Positions 18,855 to 29,987 are shown, counted from the first letter of the stretch. The stretch is 64,000 bases of DNA from Burkholderia latens (GCF_001718795.1 NZ_CP013435.1:2418001-2482000), one strand, 5' to 3'. The notes: generated by a model from the letters alone, not told the origin. Numbers and translations: made by a program.

Positions 18855-19751
18855 ATGAACGGCTACCGCGGCCGCTTCGCGCCGTCGCCCACCGGCCCGC
18901 TGCATTTCGGCTCGCTGGTCGGTGCGCTCGCGAGCTGGCTCGACGCGCGTGCGCATGGCGGCGCGTGGCTCGTGCGCATCGAGGACATCGACGGCCCGCG
19001 CACCGTGCCCGGCGCCGCCGACGACATCCTCGCGACGCTCGCACATTTCGGCATGACGCCCGACGAGCCGCCCGTGTGGCAAAGCACGCGCGACGCGCAT
19101 TACACGGCCGCGCTCGAACGGCTCGCCGCCGCGCGGCTCGTCTATCCGTGCGGCTGCACACGCAAGGAAATCGCCGATTCGCTGCGCTCCGCGCACGAAC
19201 GCCACACGACGCTCGCGTATCCGGGCACCTGCCGCAGCGGCCTGCACGGCAAGCCGCCGCGCGCGTGGCGGCTGCGGGTGCCGGACGGCGACGCCGCGGT
19301 CGTTGCGTTCGATGACCGCTGGCAGCACACGCAGGCGCAGAACCTCGCGACGGAGGTCGGCGATTTCGTGCTCAAGCGCGCAGACGGCCAATGGGCGTAC
19401 CAGCTCGCGGTCGTCGTCGACGATGCCGACGCCGGCATCACGCACGTCGTGCGCGGCGCCGACCTGCTCGATTCGACCGCGCGCCAGATCTATCTGCAGC
19501 GCTGTCTCGGCGTGCCGACGCCCGAGTACCTGCACGTGCCCGTCGTCGTCGATGCGAACGGTGAAAAGCTCAGCAAGCAGACGGGCGCGCTCGCGCTCGA
19601 ACGCGACGACGATCCCTTGCCGGCGCTGCGGGCCGCAGCCGCGCATCTCGGTCTCGCGACCGATGGGGACATATCGGGCGATACGATCGACGCGTTCCTG
19701 GCGGCCGCGATCGGCGCGTGGGCACGACGCTTCGGGCCGCGGGCCGCCTGA
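18855..19751 (+). CDS. gluQ: Glutamyl-Q tRNA(Asp) synthetase
   Basis: 298-residue class I aminoacyl-tRNA synthetase paralogue that attaches glutamate to queuosine-34 of tRNA(Asp). The HIGH-type motif is [14 protein letters not shown] and the KMSKS-type motif is KLSKQTG. The zinc ligands YPCGCTRKE and YPGTC are present. It lacks the anticodon-binding domain of full GluRS, as expected. It follows trhO closely, and both modify the wobble position. Confidence 0.95.
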   Translation: MNGYRGRFAPSPTGPLHFGSLVGALASWLDARAHGGAWLVRIEDIDGPRTVPGAADDILATLAHFGMTPDEPPVWQSTRDAHYTAALERLAAARLVYPCGCTRKEIADSLRSAHERHTTLAYPGTCRSGLHGKPPRAWRLRVPDGDAAVVAFDDRWQHTQAQNLATEVGDFVLKRADGQWAYQLAVVVDDADAGITHVVRGADLLDSTARQIYLQRCLGVPTPEYLHVPVVVDANGEKLSKQTGALALERDDDPLPALRAAAAHLGLATDGDISGDTIDAFLAAAIGAWARRFGPRAA

Positions 19752-20082
19752 ATCGGCTTGAACCCGCTCGACCGCTGCACCGCCGCCGCTGTCGCACACG
19801 CGCCGGTGCGTGCCGGCCGCCTCCTTGCCGCGCCGGCGAGCGTCGTCCGCGTTGAATCATCCCGCATGACCGCCCACTGGCAGCCACGGCGACCAGCGTG
19901 CCGGCGACGACGCCGTCGCGATGCCGCTCCAGGCATCGCAATCACCCGCATGGCACGCAATGACGCACCGCGCACGTCCTTCGAATCATCGCGCCCAATA
20001 AAAAACGGGCACATGCTCGTCACATGCACCCGTTTGCGCGGCGGCGCTTGCGCGCCACATCGACCGTTCGCAAGCCGTTCGT
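19752..20082. other. Intergenic region between convergent gluQ and rhlE
   Basis: 331 bases. Apart from the rhlE terminator at 20003-20035 and its A/T tract, nothing is recognised. Open frames here have no family features and read as artefacts of high G+C. Confidence 0.6.
20003..20035 (-). terminator. Intrinsic terminator of rhlE
   Basis: Stem AAACGGG (20003-20009) pairs with CCCGTTT (20029-20035), with an inner CATG/CATG pairing. On the minus strand it is followed by a T-rich tract (the complement of AATAAAAA at 19998-20005). It lies 48 bases downstream of the rhlE stop. Confidence 0.75.
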
Positions 20083-21555
20083 TTACGCGGACGGCTTGCG
20101 CGGCATCCCGAATCCGCCGAGCAGCGCCGCGACCTGACGCTTCGGCCCCTTCTTCTCGGGCTGCTGCGCGGACGTCGGCTCCTCCGGCTGCTTCGCCGGC
20201 GCCGACGGCTCGTACGGCTTCAGGAAGAAATCGTCGACCGGCGCTTCGTGGCGACGGTGATGACCGCGCTCGGAGCCGCCCGCGCGGCGCCCCGCCGCGC
20301 CGCGATGCTCGTCGCGATCGCGACGGCCGCCGCGGTCGCCGCGGTCTCCGCGTTCACTGCCGCGCTCGTCATGGCGGGGACGCGCAGGCTTGTCGAGGGT
20401 AAGCGTCTGCACGTCGAGCGGACGCTTGATCAGCTTTTCGATATCGGCGAGCTGCTTGCGTTCGTTCGGGCTGCACAGCGACAGCGCATCGCCGGTCGCG
20501 CCCGCACGGCCCGTACGACCGATCCGGTGCACGTAGTCTTCCGCGTTGAACGGCAGGTCGAAGTTGATCACGGCCGGCAGCTCGGCGATGTCCAGACCGC
20601 GCGCGGCCACGTCGGTCGCCACCAGCGCTTCGATTTCGCCGCGCTTGAACGCGTCGAGGGCCTGCATCCGCTCGATCTGCGACTTGTCGCCGTGGATCGC
20701 CGACGCGACCACGCCGTCGCGCTCGAGGTTGCGCGCCAGCCGGCTTGCGCCGATCTTGCTGTTGCAGAACACGATCACCTGCTTGAGCCCGCGATCGCGC
20801 AGCAACTGCACGACCGCGGCCTGCTTGTCGCCTTCGGCGACGTCGTAGACGATCTGCGTGACGTTCGCGTTGGTCGAGTTGCTGCGCGCGACCTCGATCG
20901 TCTGCGGGTTGCGCAGGTAGGTCGACGCGAGCTTCTTGATTTCCGGCGAGAAGGTGGCCGAGAACAGCAGCGTCTGGCGTTCCTTCGGCAACAGGTTCAG
21001 GATGCGCTGCAGGTCGGGCAGGAAGCCCATGTCCAGCATCCGGTCCGCTTCATCGAGCACGAGGATCTGGACTTGCCCGAGATTCGCCGTCTTCTGCTGC
21101 ACGTGATCGAGCAGGCGGCCCGGCGTCGCGATCAGGATCTCGACGCCGCGGCGCAGTTCGGCCATCTGCGGGTTCATGTCGACGCCGCCGAACACGACCG
21201 CGCTGCGCAGCGACGTGTGCTTCCCGTACGCATGCACGTTCGCGGCGACCTGGTCGGCGAGCTCGCGGGTCGGCGTGAGGATCAGCGCGCGCACCGGATG
21301 GCGCGCGGGCGACGCGCTCGTGTTGGCCTGCGGCAGGAGCCGCTGGAGGATCGGCAGCGAGAAGCTCGCGGTCTTGCCGGTGCCCGTTTGCGCGGCGCCC
21401 ATGACGTCGCGGCCGGCGAGCACGACCGGAATGGCCTGCGCCTGGATCGGCGTCGGCGTCGTATAGCCCTGCTCCGCAATGGCTTTCAGGATATCGGCGG
21501 CAAGGCCGAATTGATCGAAGGTTGCGTCGACTGGCTTGGCGACAGAATCGGACAT
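20083..21555 (-). CDS. rhlE: DEAD-box RNA helicase RhlE
   Basis: 490 residues. The full set of DEAD-box motifs is visible: the Q motif region TPIQAQAIP, motif I AQTGTGKT, Ia PTREL, Ib TPGRL, II DEAD, III SAT, IV VFCNS, V ATDVAARGLD and VI HRIGRTGR. The C-terminal tail is rich in Arg, Asp, Gly and His, typical of RhlE proteins that bind RNA non-specifically. ATG 21555 (MSDSV) is chosen; the frame stays open upstream without conserved sequence. Roles in ribosome assembly and cold adaptation are known for the family. Confidence 0.94.
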   Translation of the reverse strand: MSDSVAKPVDATFDQFGLAADILKAIAEQGYTTPTPIQAQAIPVVLAGRDVMGAAQTGTGKTASFSLPILQRLLPQANTSASPARHPVRALILTPTRELADQVAANVHAYGKHTSLRSAVVFGGVDMNPQMAELRRGVEILIATPGRLLDHVQQKTANLGQVQILVLDEADRMLDMGFLPDLQRILNLLPKERQTLLFSATFSPEIKKLASTYLRNPQTIEVARSNSTNANVTQIVYDVAEGDKQAAVVQLLRDRGLKQVIVFCNSKIGASRLARNLERDGVVASAIHGDKSQIERMQALDAFKRGEIEALVATDVAARGLDIAELPAVINFDLPFNAEDYVHRIGRTGRAGATGDALSLCSPNERKQLADIEKLIKRPLDVQTLTLDKPARPRHDERGSERGDRGDRGGRRDRDEHRGAAGRRAGGSERGHHRRHEAPVDDFFLKPYEPSAPAKQPEEPTSAQQPEKKGPKRQVAALLGGFGMPRKPSA

Positions 21556-22053
21556 GGTGGCGTTTCGCTCAAAAGGCGCGGCGGGGACATCGTGCGTCAG
21601 GCCGGCCGGGCCTGCGCTCATCACATTTCGGAAGTAGACAGAGCCGCGGCGCGCCGCGCGGCGCCGCTCTGGCGCTTGGGACCGGTTCATTTCGAACATC
21701 GGGCGCCACAGGCCGTGCGGACTCCGTTCGGCGCGAATGCCGGCGGAAAGGGCCGTATTGTAGCACTGCGCAGCAATCTGTCCGTGACAACGCCGCGAAC
21801 GCCCCCGGCGGCGGTTCGCGGCGACCTCCGGCCGGCCCGGGCGCGGGGAAATGCGTCGAGCGACCGGGCTATGCCGATCGGCCGATGAGAAAAAATCGGG
21901 GCCACATGTCGGACATATGCTTCAGGGAAATCGGTAAGCGGCCGACGAGCCCGAGCGTCGCCTGCTCGGCCGAGCCCGGGATCGAACCCGGCGGCCCGCA
22001 TCGATCGCGGCAATCGGCACGGCCGCGCTGCGGGTGCGAAACGCGCGCGGCGC
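21556..22053. other. Intergenic region upstream of rhlE
   Basis: 498 bases between two minus-strand genes. It should hold the rhlE promoter and 5' leader. A GC-rich inverted repeat at 21974-21990 (CCCGGGATCGAACCCGG) resembles a tRNA T-arm, but no complete tRNA surrounds it. No credible small gene was found. Confidence 0.5.
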
Positions 22054-22437
22054 TCAGCCCTTCTTCTTTTTCTTCTTCTCGACCTGCACGCAGTCGCCGA
22101 GCAGCGGAGCCGCATTCTGGTCGGCAATCTCGTCGCGCAACGTCCCTTCCTTGCCCTTCGTCCACCAGGTATAGCGCCCGGCCTGGTAGCGCACGCCCGA
22201 CGCCGAAACGGTATCGACGAACAGCAGTTGCTGCCCGTTGACCGGCACGAGCGCGAAGCTCTGGCCGTTGCCCGCGCGCCAGTACGACACGCGCACCGGC
22301 TGCTTCTGGTTCGCGCACTGATAGACGGTCTGCACGCGGGCATCGGCGTCGATCTCCTCGACGGTCAGTTGCGCGGCATGCGCGACGGAGACGGCGGCGC
22401 CGGCCAGCGCGAGCGCGGCGAAGGTTTGGCGAATCAT
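22054..22437 (-). CDS. MliC-type C-type lysozyme inhibitor, periplasmic
   Basis: 127 residues. The signal peptide MIRQTFAALALAGAAVSVAHA is cleaved before AQLTVEE and there is no lipobox, so the product is periplasmic. The mature part matches the MliC/PliC fold: a first Cys in VYQCAN, VRVSYWRAGNG, then SASGVRYQAGRYTWWTKG, the loop that inserts into lysozyme's active cleft. A second Cys (GDCVQ) can form the disulfide. It ends in six consecutive lysines, an unusual basic tail. Membership rests on the SASGxRY/WWTKG signature. Confidence 0.82.
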   Translation of the reverse strand: MIRQTFAALALAGAAVSVAHAAQLTVEEIDADARVQTVYQCANQKQPVRVSYWRAGNGQSFALVPVNGQQLLFVDTVSASGVRYQAGRYTWWTKGKEGTLRDEIADQNAAPLLGDCVQVEKKKKKKG

Positions 22438-22519
22438 GCAGGTCCTCTCACGAGACGGGTGGAAGCGCGCCCTCGCGGGGCGCGCGGTTATCGTTGATCA
22501 TCGGTCGAGCGTTCGACGT

Positions 22520-22714
22520 TCAGGGATCGATGACGTCGGCGCACGCGTCGGTCGGCGCGGCCGCGACATGGCCGACGAGCGGCACGATCTTCAGCCCGGC
22601 CGAGGCGACCCGGCACGGCGCGGCCGCAAGGCCGCACCCCGCGAGACTCGCGATCAGCGCCAGTGCGGCACCCACCTTGCCGAAACGGCCGATGCGCCGC
22701 CATGTCGATGCCAT
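22520..22714 (-). CDS. Small lipoprotein (DUF6726-like)
   Basis: 64 residues. A signal peptide ends in a lipobox (IASLAGC), and the mature peptide of about 40 residues contains CRVASAGLKIVPLVGHVAAAP and a third Cys near the end. This resembles the small Burkholderiaceae lipoproteins grouped as DUF6726; no function is known. An AGGAG stands 6-7 bases before ATG 22714. It starts 18 bases after the purT stop and is probably cotranscribed with it. Confidence 0.7.
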   Translation of the reverse strand: MASTWRRIGRFGKVGAALALIASLAGCGLAAAPCRVASAGLKIVPLVGHVAAAPTDACADVIDP

Positions 22715-22732
22715 CGTGCTCTCCTGATCGCG

Positions 22733-23947
22733 TCAGCGTGCCGATACGGGCCGCACGGCCGCCGCGGCGCGCTTCGCGCGTTCGCGGGCTTCGTCGACAG
22801 TCGCACCGGTCGCGAGCGCGACGCCCATGCGTCGCTTCGCAAAGCTCTCCGGTTTGCCGAACAGGCGCAGGTCGGCACCCGGCACCGCGAGCGCGTCGCG
22901 CACGCCTTCGAACGCGATGCCGCGCTCGTCGAGGCCGCCGTAGATCACCGCCGATGCGGCCGGCGAGCCGAGCGCCGGATCGACCGGCAGCCCGAGAATC
23001 GCGCGCGCGTGCAATTCGAACTCCGACTGGCGCTGCGACGCAGGCGTGACGAGGCCCGTGTCGTGCGGCCGCGGGCTCACTTCGGAGAACCACACGTCGT
23101 CGCCGCGCACGAACAGTTCAACGCCGAACAGCCCGCGCCCGCCGAGCGCCTCGGTCACCTTGTGCGCGATCTCGCGGGACCTGGCCAGCGCGGTCGCGCT
23201 CATCGGCTGCGGCTGCCACGATTCGACGTAGTCGCCCGCCACCTGCACGTGGCCGACCGGTTCGCAGAAGTAGGTGCGCGTGTCGAGCGTCGCCGGATCG
23301 ATCGCACGCACGGTCAATTGCGTGATCTCGTAGTCGAAATCGATGAAGCCCTCGACGATCACGCGGCCGTGGTTCACGCGTCCGCCCGCCATCGCGTACT
23401 CCCACGCGGGCTTCACGTCGGCCTCGGTCCGCACGACCGACTGGCCCTTGCCCGACGACGACATCACCGGCTTCACGACGCACGGCATGCCGATCTTCGC
23501 GACCGCCGCGCTGAACGCGTCGAACGATTCCGCGAACGCGTACGGCGACGTCGCGAGCCCAAGCTCCTCGGCTGCGAGCCGGCGGATGCCTTCGCGGTTC
23601 ATCGTGAGCTGCGTCGCGCGGGCGGTCGGGATCACCTCGGCGAGGCCGGCCGCCTCGATCGCCGCGAGCGCGTCGGTGGCGATCGCCTCGATCTCCGGCA
23701 CGATCAGGTGCGGGCGCTCGGCCTCGACGACCGCGCGCAGCGCCGCGGCGTCGGTCATGTCGATCACGTGTGCGCGATGCGCGACCTGGTGGCCCGGCGC
23801 GTCCGGATAGCGGTCGACCGCGACGACTTCGACGCCGAGCCGCTGCAGCGCGATGATGACTTCCTTGCCGAGTTCGCCCGCGCCGAGCAGCATGACGCGC
23901 GTGGCCGAAGGTGAAAGCGGCGTACCGAGCCGCTGACCGATCTGCAT
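22733..23947 (-). CDS. purT: Formate-dependent phosphoribosylglycinamide formyltransferase 2
   Basis: 404-residue ATP-grasp enzyme that formylates GAR with formate and ATP, a folate-independent step of purine synthesis. The N-terminal strand [13 protein letters not shown], the ATP-grasp lid [14 protein letters not shown] and the metal-binding segment [13 protein letters not shown] are all present. The length is typical. The 233-bp gap upstream separates it from the divergent META lipoprotein. Confidence 0.97.
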   Translation of the reverse strand: MQIGQRLGTPLSPSATRVMLLGAGELGKEVIIALQRLGVEVVAVDRYPDAPGHQVAHRAHVIDMTDAAALRAVVEAERPHLIVPEIEAIATDALAAIEAAGLAEVIPTARATQLTMNREGIRRLAAEELGLATSPYAFAESFDAFSAAVAKIGMPCVVKPVMSSSGKGQSVVRTEADVKPAWEYAMAGGRVNHGRVIVEGFIDFDYEITQLTVRAIDPATLDTRTYFCEPVGHVQVAGDYVESWQPQPMSATALARSREIAHKVTEALGGRGLFGVELFVRGDDVWFSEVSPRPHDTGLVTPASQRQSEFELHARAILGLPVDPALGSPAASAVIYGGLDERGIAFEGVRDALAVPGADLRLFGKPESFAKRRMGVALATGATVDEARERAKRAAAAVRPVSAR

Positions 23948-24180
23948 GTGATTTCCCGCTGGTTCTGTTTCTGTTGGAGGACGAAAACGGCTCCGATGTT
24001 AACACGCGCACCGCGGCCGGTTCGGGCGGTTTCGCCGCGCCGGCGCCGTGCCGCGCGAGCACCACGCGAGAGCCGCGGGCATGCTGCGAACGTTTTCACG
24101 CGCGAAGTGTCGGCTCGCCTCGCGCGGCACGGGTGCGTTACTCTTACGCCTTGATCAGAATCCGATGAGGAACGAGGCTC

Positions 24181-24726
24181 ATGTCCCACCTGTCCGCGGC
24201 CGCACGCGCACGCACCGGCCTGCTTCGCCCGTTGCGCGCGCCGCTTTGCGCGTTGACGCTTGCCACGCTTCTCGCCGCCTGCGCAATGCCGACCCATCCC
24301 GACTCCGCCGCCCCCGCACCCGATCCGTACAATCCCGCCGCCGTCCAGTTGCTCGACGACACGAGCTGGGAGCTCACGAGCTGGCTGAACGCCGACGGCA
24401 CGCCGCGCACGATTCCGCACGGCGACAACGGCGAACCGATCAAGCTGGCGCTGTCGACCGAATCGGGCGTCCGGCGAGCGAGCGGTTTTTCCGGTTGCAA
24501 CCGCTACATGGGCACCTACGCGATCAAGAACGGCCTGCTGAGCTTCGGCCCGCTCGCCGGCACGCGCATGGCGTGCCCGAATGCGCTCGGCGGCGAGCTC
24601 GAACACGCGTACCTCGATGCGCTTGCCCACATTCGGAAGACCGGCGTGCAGATGCGCGATCCGCAGCAGTTGCAGATCGTGACCGAAGCCGGCGCGACGC
24701 TGACCTTCACGCGCCGCAGCCGCTGA
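24181..24726 (+). CDS. META domain lipoprotein (HslJ-like)
   Basis: 181 residues. The N-terminus has a signal sequence ending in LLAAC, so a lipoprotein is likely. The META domain covers about residues 60-175, with SWELTSW, GFSGCNRYMGTY, and LAGTRMACP near its middle. META-domain proteins such as E. coli HslJ are envelope proteins linked to heat shock and novobiocin resistance. It is transcribed alone, 186 bases before ftsK. The exact start is uncertain because the hydrophobic core begins late (residue about 20). Confidence 0.85.
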   Translation: MSHLSAAARARTGLLRPLRAPLCALTLATLLAACAMPTHPDSAAPAPDPYNPAAVQLLDDTSWELTSWLNADGTPRTIPHGDNGEPIKLALSTESGVRRASGFSGCNRYMGTYAIKNGLLSFGPLAGTRMACPNALGGELEHAYLDALAHIRKTGVQMRDPQQLQIVTEAGATLTFTRRSR

Positions 24727-24912
24727 CGCAGTGCGCGGGCGAGGGCCGACCGACCGCCTTCGTCGCGCATGGATGCCGGACGCACGCCCCGCGGCCTGAA
24801 CGCGCACCGCCGGGTTCGCGCGGCCCGGAGTCCCGTCAGTCCCGTTCGCCGGCCGGTTAAACTCGGCGGGTCGCGCACCGCGCTCCCCGCCCTTTTCCTG
24901 TTTCATCAAAGC

Positions 24913-27900
24913 ATGCACACGGTTGTCTTCGGCTGGTTCGGCATCTCCGCCGTCTGGTTCCTCCTTCTCATCTGGCGTCTCGTTCAGGCGATGCTGCCCG
25001 GCGGCGGCGGCCTCGCCGGCCGCGGCTCGATCCGCCTGTGGCTCGGCTTCGCGGCCGTGTTCGTCGCGAGCTGCGCGCTGACGAGCCCGTTGTCGGGCCC
25101 CGACACGAACGCGCTCGGCCACGCATTCTCGAACGGCTTCGCGCATCTGCTCGGCCCGATCGGCACCCCGGTCGCGATGGTCGTACTGTTTTTCGCGGGC
25201 CTGCCGTGGCTGACCGGCATCGGCTGGCGCCAGTTCGCCGCGTGGGTCGACACGTCGTTCGGCGTGAAGCTCGCGCGCGACGTCGGCGACGACGATGTGC
25301 GGGGCGTCGCCGATCTGCCGCGCAGCGCGCTGCACCGCGACGACGACATCGTGCAACCGACCACCGCGCACACCGTGAACTCGATGGCGCCGCGGCAGAA
25401 CGGCCGGTATTCGCGCCCGACGCTGTGGAAACCGGATCCCCACGCGAGGCCGAAGCCGCGCAGCAAGGCGACGCCGCGTCCGCTCGCGGAACCCGTCGCG
25501 CCATCCGGCTGGCTGAAGCCGACGGCGGGGCGCCGCATGCCGACGCCTCCCGCACCGGGCGCGGCGAGCGCGATGCCGCCGCCGCCGACCGGCAGCACCG
25601 CGAGCCTCGCGCGCGCGGCCGCGAACGCCCAGACGCCGCGCCCCAGTCCGGCTCCGCTTCCGGCCGGGTTCGAGCCCGTCCGCCCGCGACCGACCGCCGC
25701 CCGACCGGCCGCTGCCGCGTTGAAGCAGCCCGCCGCGCCGCGCGCCGCGGTCACGCCGCGCCCGGTCGCCGCAACGCCCGCGCGCACACCGACCCGACCG
25801 ATGCCGGGCGCCAGCGCCGCCGGCCAGCCGCAGGACGGGGCACGGCGCCGCCCAGCACCGCCCGCCCCTGCGCGCGCACCGCTCTATGCCTGGGTGCAAC
25901 AACCGGCCGAGCCGATCGCGCCGGCGCCGAGCGTGCACGACACGCTGCGCTCGATCGAAGCCAGTACCGCGCAATGGGCGGCGCTCGATGGCGCACGACC
26001 GAGTAACGGGGCGGCAACAACGGCTGGCGCTGCGGCTGCGAGCACGACCGCTCCGGCGGTTGCAGCAGGCAGCGTGGCCGCGTCGGCACCGACTGCCTCG
26101 CCGGGAGCGATGGTTTCCGGTCAAGCTCCAGTCGCACAGCGCGATGCAGCCCGCGATCCGGACGCGCACGAAACCGCATCGCCGCCATACGACGACGATC
26201 CGATCGTGCTCGACGCGTTCATGCCAGGCCGCCAAGACGTGCGCATGCCGCTCATCGATACTGGCCCGACGACGTTCGCCGACGCCGCGCGGCCCGCGAC
26301 GCCGAATCTCGGCGTCGAAGCCGACGCGCCGCCCCATCATGCAGACGTCGTGCCAGTCGCCGCGCCGGCAATCGACACGCCGATCGATCCTGCACCGTGG
26401 GAAGACGCCGCCAGCCGGCCGATTGCCGGCTTCGATGCGTCGCACGCCGCTCAGCCGGCCGATTCCTTCGCATCGGCCGAAACGACGGGCGGCACGGACG
26501 AAATTACGGACCGCGTGAAACCCGCCGAACCGGCCGCGCTGCCCCCTCCCCTCCCCGCTTCGTCGACGACCGCAACGCCGGCGCGTGCAGTTGGCGACAC
26601 GATCCCGATGCCGCTCGCTGGAATCGCGACTCCACCGCTGCCCGCGTCGGGTGCGGCCCCGGCCGACGCCCTGACCGGAACGGTCTCGAGCGCGGCAGCA
26701 AAGGACGACGGCGAAACCGCTACGCTGCCGGCAGACCCGCAACGCGCAGCGCCATCGGCAACGGGACGCGTGTGGGTACCCGCGCCTGCTCCATCAACGG
26801 CCGTCTCCGCGACCACGGAATCCGTCTCTGGCAACGCTCCTGCATCCGCCCAGCCGTCACAATCGCTGCCCGCCGAACCTTCCTCGGTCGCTGAAGCGGC
26901 ATTGGCAGCCGGTGCGTCGTCCGTCGCCAACGCGCCCGCTTCCGCCGCGCCCGCCCTGGCGAATGGTTCGGCCAGCCCGACCGTCGCGGCGGCGCCTGCG
27001 ATTGCCGGCATGACGAATACGGCTCCCGATTCGATGTCGCGCCCGGCCACGTCGGCGCCCCCCGCAGCAGCAGTCATGTCGATTGTGCCGTCCGCGCCAG
27101 CGGGCGCCATCGGGACCACGGAGGATGCCGGCGGGCGCATGCCCGTTGCCGCGCCGCCCGCGCGCGACGCTTTGACGCCTGTGTCCGGCACTGTTACACC
27201 GCCGCCAGCGGCTGGCGGTTCGTTCCCGTCCGCCGTGCCGCCGTCTGCGCCTCCAGCAGCACCGGCGTCCCTTTCCACGCCGGAGCCCGCCGCGCCGCGC
27301 ATCGCCGCCGGCGCGAATTTTGCGGCCGCGCCCAACAGCGCGGCGGCAGGCGCCACCCCTACGTCTGCGACGAACGCGTCCTTCGCCGCGAAACCTTTCG
27401 CCGCTGCGCCGGTCGCATCCGCGCCGACTTCTGCGCCGACTTCTGCGCCGACTTCTGCGCCGACTTCTGCGCCGACTTCTGCGCCGACTTCTGCGCCGAC
27501 TTCTGCGCCGACTTCCGCGCCGACTTCCGCGTCGACCTCAGTCGCCAACGCTTCCAGTCCAATCACGACGCAGCCTCACGGATCGGCCCCGCTCGCAGCC
27601 ACCGCAACAGGCACCGCTGGGACCGCCGCGATCGCGGCAACCTCATCACCCGCCGCGTCCGCCCCCGCGAGCACCGGCACGATCTTTGGTGCATCCGTAT
27701 CGCAACCGGCGCCGAGCGCGACGGCCACGGCGGCAACGTCCGGGCAGCCCGCAAGTGCGCTCACCGCAACATCGAGCACACTTGTCACACCTTCGGCCGC
27801 GCCGTCGAACCGCGCCCCCGACGCGCCGACGATCGGTACGCCGGCCGCACTGGCTGGAGCAACGCCGCCGGCAACCGCTACCGTGCCCGCGGCCGTCGCG

Positions 27901-29892
27901 GTTCCGCTACCGCATTCCAACGCACTCGCGTCGACAAACACCACAGGAACCGCTTCGCCCGCGGCCTTCGGCGCGACGCCGGCGGCGCCCGCCAGCGCCG
28001 TTGCGTCCACGCCCGCATCGGCTGCCTCTCTGACGCCGCCCGCTTCCCCCATCGCGCCGGTATCGACGTTGCCGCCCGCATCGGCTGCGCCGACGCCGGT
28101 CGGCGCAGCCGCCCCTGCACCATCGAACGCGCCCGTGTCCGCGCCGCAGATTCAGTCCGTTGCCACGCCGCAGACGCCCGCCGCTTCGCCGGCAAGCTGG
28201 TCGACGCTTGCAGCCGCCCAGCCGCCGGTGGCCGCCGACATCACCGCCCCCGCGCCCTGGGTGAGCGCGCCTCTCGCTGCCGCCACGCCGACGCCGGCAA
28301 CCGATGCGTCGCAAGCAGCAGCCCAGCCGGCCGCCCCGGCCCCCGACGCGGCCGCCGCCCCCGCCCGCCCGCCGCGTCCGAACGCGTTCGAATTCCACGC
28401 GCCCGCGTCGTTCAACGTCGAACTGCCGACGCTCGACCTGCTCGAGCCCGCGTCCGACGACGTCGAACCGATCACCGACGAACATCTCGCCCAAACGGCC
28501 CAGGTGATCGAGCAGCGGCTGCAGGAGTTCAAGGTGCCGGTGACGGTGGTCGGTGCATCGGCGGGCCCGGTGATCACGCGCTTCGAGATCGAGCCCGCAC
28601 TCGGCGTGCGCGGCAGCCAGATCGTCGGCCTGATGAAGGACCTGTCGCGCGGCCTCGGCCTCACGTCGATCCGCGTCGTCGAGACAATTCCCGGCAAGAC
28701 CTGCATGGGCCTCGAACTGCCGAACGCGAAGCGCCAGATGATCCGGCTGTCGGAAATCCTCGAATCGCGCCAGTACCAGCATTCGGCATCGCAGCTGACG
28801 ATCGCGATGGGCAAGGACATCACCGGCCACCCGGTCGTCACCGATCTCGCGAAAGCGCCGCACATGCTGGTCGCCGGCACGACGGGCTCGGGCAAGTCGG
28901 TCGCGATCAACGCGATGATCCTCTCGCTGCTGTACAAGGCGACGCCCGAGGACGTGCGGCTGATCATGATCGACCCGAAGATGCTTGAACTGTCGGTCTA
29001 TGAAGGCATCCCGCATCTGCTCGCGCCGGTCGTCACCGACATGAAGCTCGCGGCGAATGCGCTGAACTGGTGCGTCGGCGAAATGGAGAAGCGGTACCGG
29101 CTGATGTCGGCCGTCGGCGTGCGCAATCTCGCGGGTTTCAACCAGAAGATCCGCGACGCCGAGGCAAAGGAAAAGAAGATCGGCAATCCGTTCTCGCTGA
29201 CGCCCGACGATCCCGAGCCGCTGTCGAAGCTGCCGCTGATCGTCGTCGTGATCGACGAACTGGCCGACCTGATGATGGTCGCCGGCAAGAAGATCGAGGA
29301 GTTGATTGCCCGACTCGCTCAGAAGGCGCGCGCGGCCGGCATTCACCTGATCCTCGCGACGCAGCGTCCGTCCGTCGACGTGATCACCGGCCTGATCAAG
29401 GCGAACATCCCGACGCGCGTCGCGTTCCAGGTGTCGTCGAAGATCGATTCGCGCACGATCCTCGACCAGATGGGCGCCGAATCGCTGCTCGGCCAGGGCG
29501 ACATGCTGTTCCTGCCGCCGGGCACCGGCTACCCGCAGCGCGTGCACGGCGCGTTCGTCGCCGACGAGGAAGTGCACCGGATCGTCGAATACCTGAAGCA
29601 GTTCGGCGAGCCGCAGTACGAGGAAGGGATTCTCGACGGCCCGGCAGCCGACGGCGCGACGCAGGACCTGTTCGGCGATGCGCCGGATGCGGAAGCGGAT
29701 CCGCTGTACGACGAGGCGGTCGCGTTCGTCGTGCGCACGCGGCGCGCGTCGATTTCGTCGGTGCAGCGCCAGCTGCGGATCGGTTACAACCGCGCCGCGC
29801 GTCTCGTCGAGCAAATGGAAGCGGCCGGCCTCGTATCGTCGATGGGCATCAACGGCAGCCGGGAGGTGCTCGTGCCGGCCGCGGCCGACTGA
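24913..29892 (+). CDS. ftsK: DNA translocase FtsK with very long linker
   Basis: 1659 residues. About three N-terminal membrane segments (residues 5-100) anchor it at the septum. A roughly 1000-residue Ala/Pro/Thr/Ser-rich linker follows (about 130-1160). The C-terminal motor begins near 1165 (LPTLDLLEP). It has Walker A GTTGSGKS (K1328), Walker [12 protein letters not shown] (D1448-E1449) and the winged-helix gamma domain ([21 protein letters not shown]), which reads KOPS sites. Typical FtsK proteins are 750-1330 residues, so the linker is unusually long. ATG 24913 starts directly at the first membrane helix; an earlier in-frame ATG at 24769 would add an uncharacteristic Arg-rich extension. 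A hairpin terminator follows. Confidence 0.94.
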   Translation: MHTVVFGWFGISAVWFLLLIWRLVQAMLPGGGGLAGRGSIRLWLGFAAVFVASCALTSPLSGPDTNALGHAFSNGFAHLLGPIGTPVAMVVLFFAGLPWLTGIGWRQFAAWVDTSFGVKLARDVGDDDVRGVADLPRSALHRDDDIVQPTTAHTVNSMAPRQNGRYSRPTLWKPDPHARPKPRSKATPRPLAEPVAPSGWLKPTAGRRMPTPPAPGAASAMPPPPTGSTASLARAAANAQTPRPSPAPLPAGFEPVRPRPTAARPAAAALKQPAAPRAAVTPRPVAATPARTPTRPMPGASAAGQPQDGARRRPAPPAPARAPLYAWVQQPAEPIAPAPSVHDTLRSIEASTAQWAALDGARPSNGAATTAGAAAASTTAPAVAAGSVAASAPTASPGAMVSGQAPVAQRDAARDPDAHETASPPYDDDPIVLDAFMPGRQDVRMPLIDTGPTTFADAARPATPNLGVEADAPPHHADVVPVAAPAIDTPIDPAPWEDAASRPIAGFDASHAAQPADSFASAETTGGTDEITDRVKPAEPAALPPPLPASSTTATPARAVGDTIPMPLAGIATPPLPASGAAPADALTGTVSSAAAKDDGETATLPADPQRAAPSATGRVWVPAPAPSTAVSATTESVSGNAPASAQPSQSLPAEPSSVAEAALAAGASSVANAPASAAPALANGSASPTVAAAPAIAGMTNTAPDSMSRPATSAPPAAAVMSIVPSAPAGAIGTTEDAGGRMPVAAPPARDALTPVSGTVTPPPAAGGSFPSAVPPSAPPAAPASLSTPEPAAPRIAAGANFAAAPNSAAAGATPTSATNASFAAKPFAAAPVASAPTSAPTSAPTSAPTSAPTSAPTSAPTSAPTSAPTSASTSVANASSPITTQPHGSAPLAATATGTAGTAAIAATSSPAASAPASTGTIFGASVSQPAPSATATAATSGQPASALTATSSTLVTPSAAPSNRAPDAPTIGTPAALAGATPPATATVPAAVAVPLPHSNALASTNTTGTASPAAFGATPAAPASAVASTPASAASLTPPASPIAPVSTLPPASAAPTPVGAAAPAPSNAPVSAPQIQSVATPQTPAASPASWSTLAAAQPPVAADITAPAPWVSAPLAAATPTPATDASQAAAQPAAPAPDAAAAPARPPRPNAFEFHAPASFNVELPTLDLLEPASDDVEPITDEHLAQTAQVIEQRLQEFKVPVTVVGASAGPVITRFEIEPALGVRGSQIVGLMKDLSRGLGLTSIRVVETIPGKTCMGLELPNAKRQMIRLSEILESRQYQHSASQLTIAMGKDITGHPVVTDLAKAPHMLVAGTTGSGKSVAINAMILSLLYKATPEDVRLIMIDPKMLELSVYEGIPHLLAPVVTDMKLAANALNWCVGEMEKRYRLMSAVGVRNLAGFNQKIRDAEAKEKKIGNPFSLTPDDPEPLSKLPLIVVVIDELADLMMVAGKKIEELIARLAQKARAAGIHLILATQRPSVDVITGLIKANIPTRVAFQVSSKIDSRTILDQMGAESLLGQGDMLFLPPGTGYPQRVHGAFVADEEVHRIVEYLKQFGEPQYEEGILDGPAADGATQDLFGDAPDAEADPLYDEAVAFVVRTRRASISSVQRQLRIGYNRAARLVEQMEAAGLVSSMGINGSREVLVPAAAD
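27421..27540 (+). repeat. 12-bp tandem repeat in the ftsK linker
   Basis: Nine consecutive copies of GCGCCGACTTCT (the last two end in TTCC) plus a tenth degenerate copy. In frame they encode Ala-Pro-Thr-Ser units starting at residue 837. Copies are almost identical at the DNA level, which suggests recent slippage and copy-number variation between strains. Confidence 0.95.
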
Positions 29893-29959
29893 GCATCGCG
29901 GCCGCACGGCCGCCGGCATCGCTTACGGGCGCGCCGCGCAAGCGGCTGCCCACAGTACG

Positions 29960-29987
29960 AAGGGCGCTGCGTCGGCAGCGCCCTTTT
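29960..29987 (+). terminator. Intrinsic terminator of ftsK
   Basis: Perfect 11-bp stem AAGGGCGCTGC / GCAGCGCCCTT around a GTCG tetraloop, ending in TTTT, 68 bases after the ftsK stop. Confidence 0.8.

Noticed and set aside
21974..21990. T-arm-like sequence (complement CCGGGTTCGATCCCGG) suggesting a tRNA or attachment site
   Set aside because: The loop is one base short of a standard T-loop for the available stem, and no D-arm, anticodon stem or acceptor pairing could be drawn on either side.
23764..26742. A 992-codon minus-strand open frame across purT and ftsK
   Set aside because: It covers the ends of two well-supported genes on other frames and has only low-complexity Arg/Gly/Cys sequence.
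27421..27540. Possible CRISPR-like array
   Set aside because: The units are directly tandem with no spacers and lie in a coding frame.
27359..27562. Lys/Ser/Ala repeat protein read from the minus strand opposite the ftsK repeat
   Set aside because: The repeat is fully explained by the Ala-Pro-Thr-Ser units of FtsK; the opposite reading is a mirror of the same DNA.
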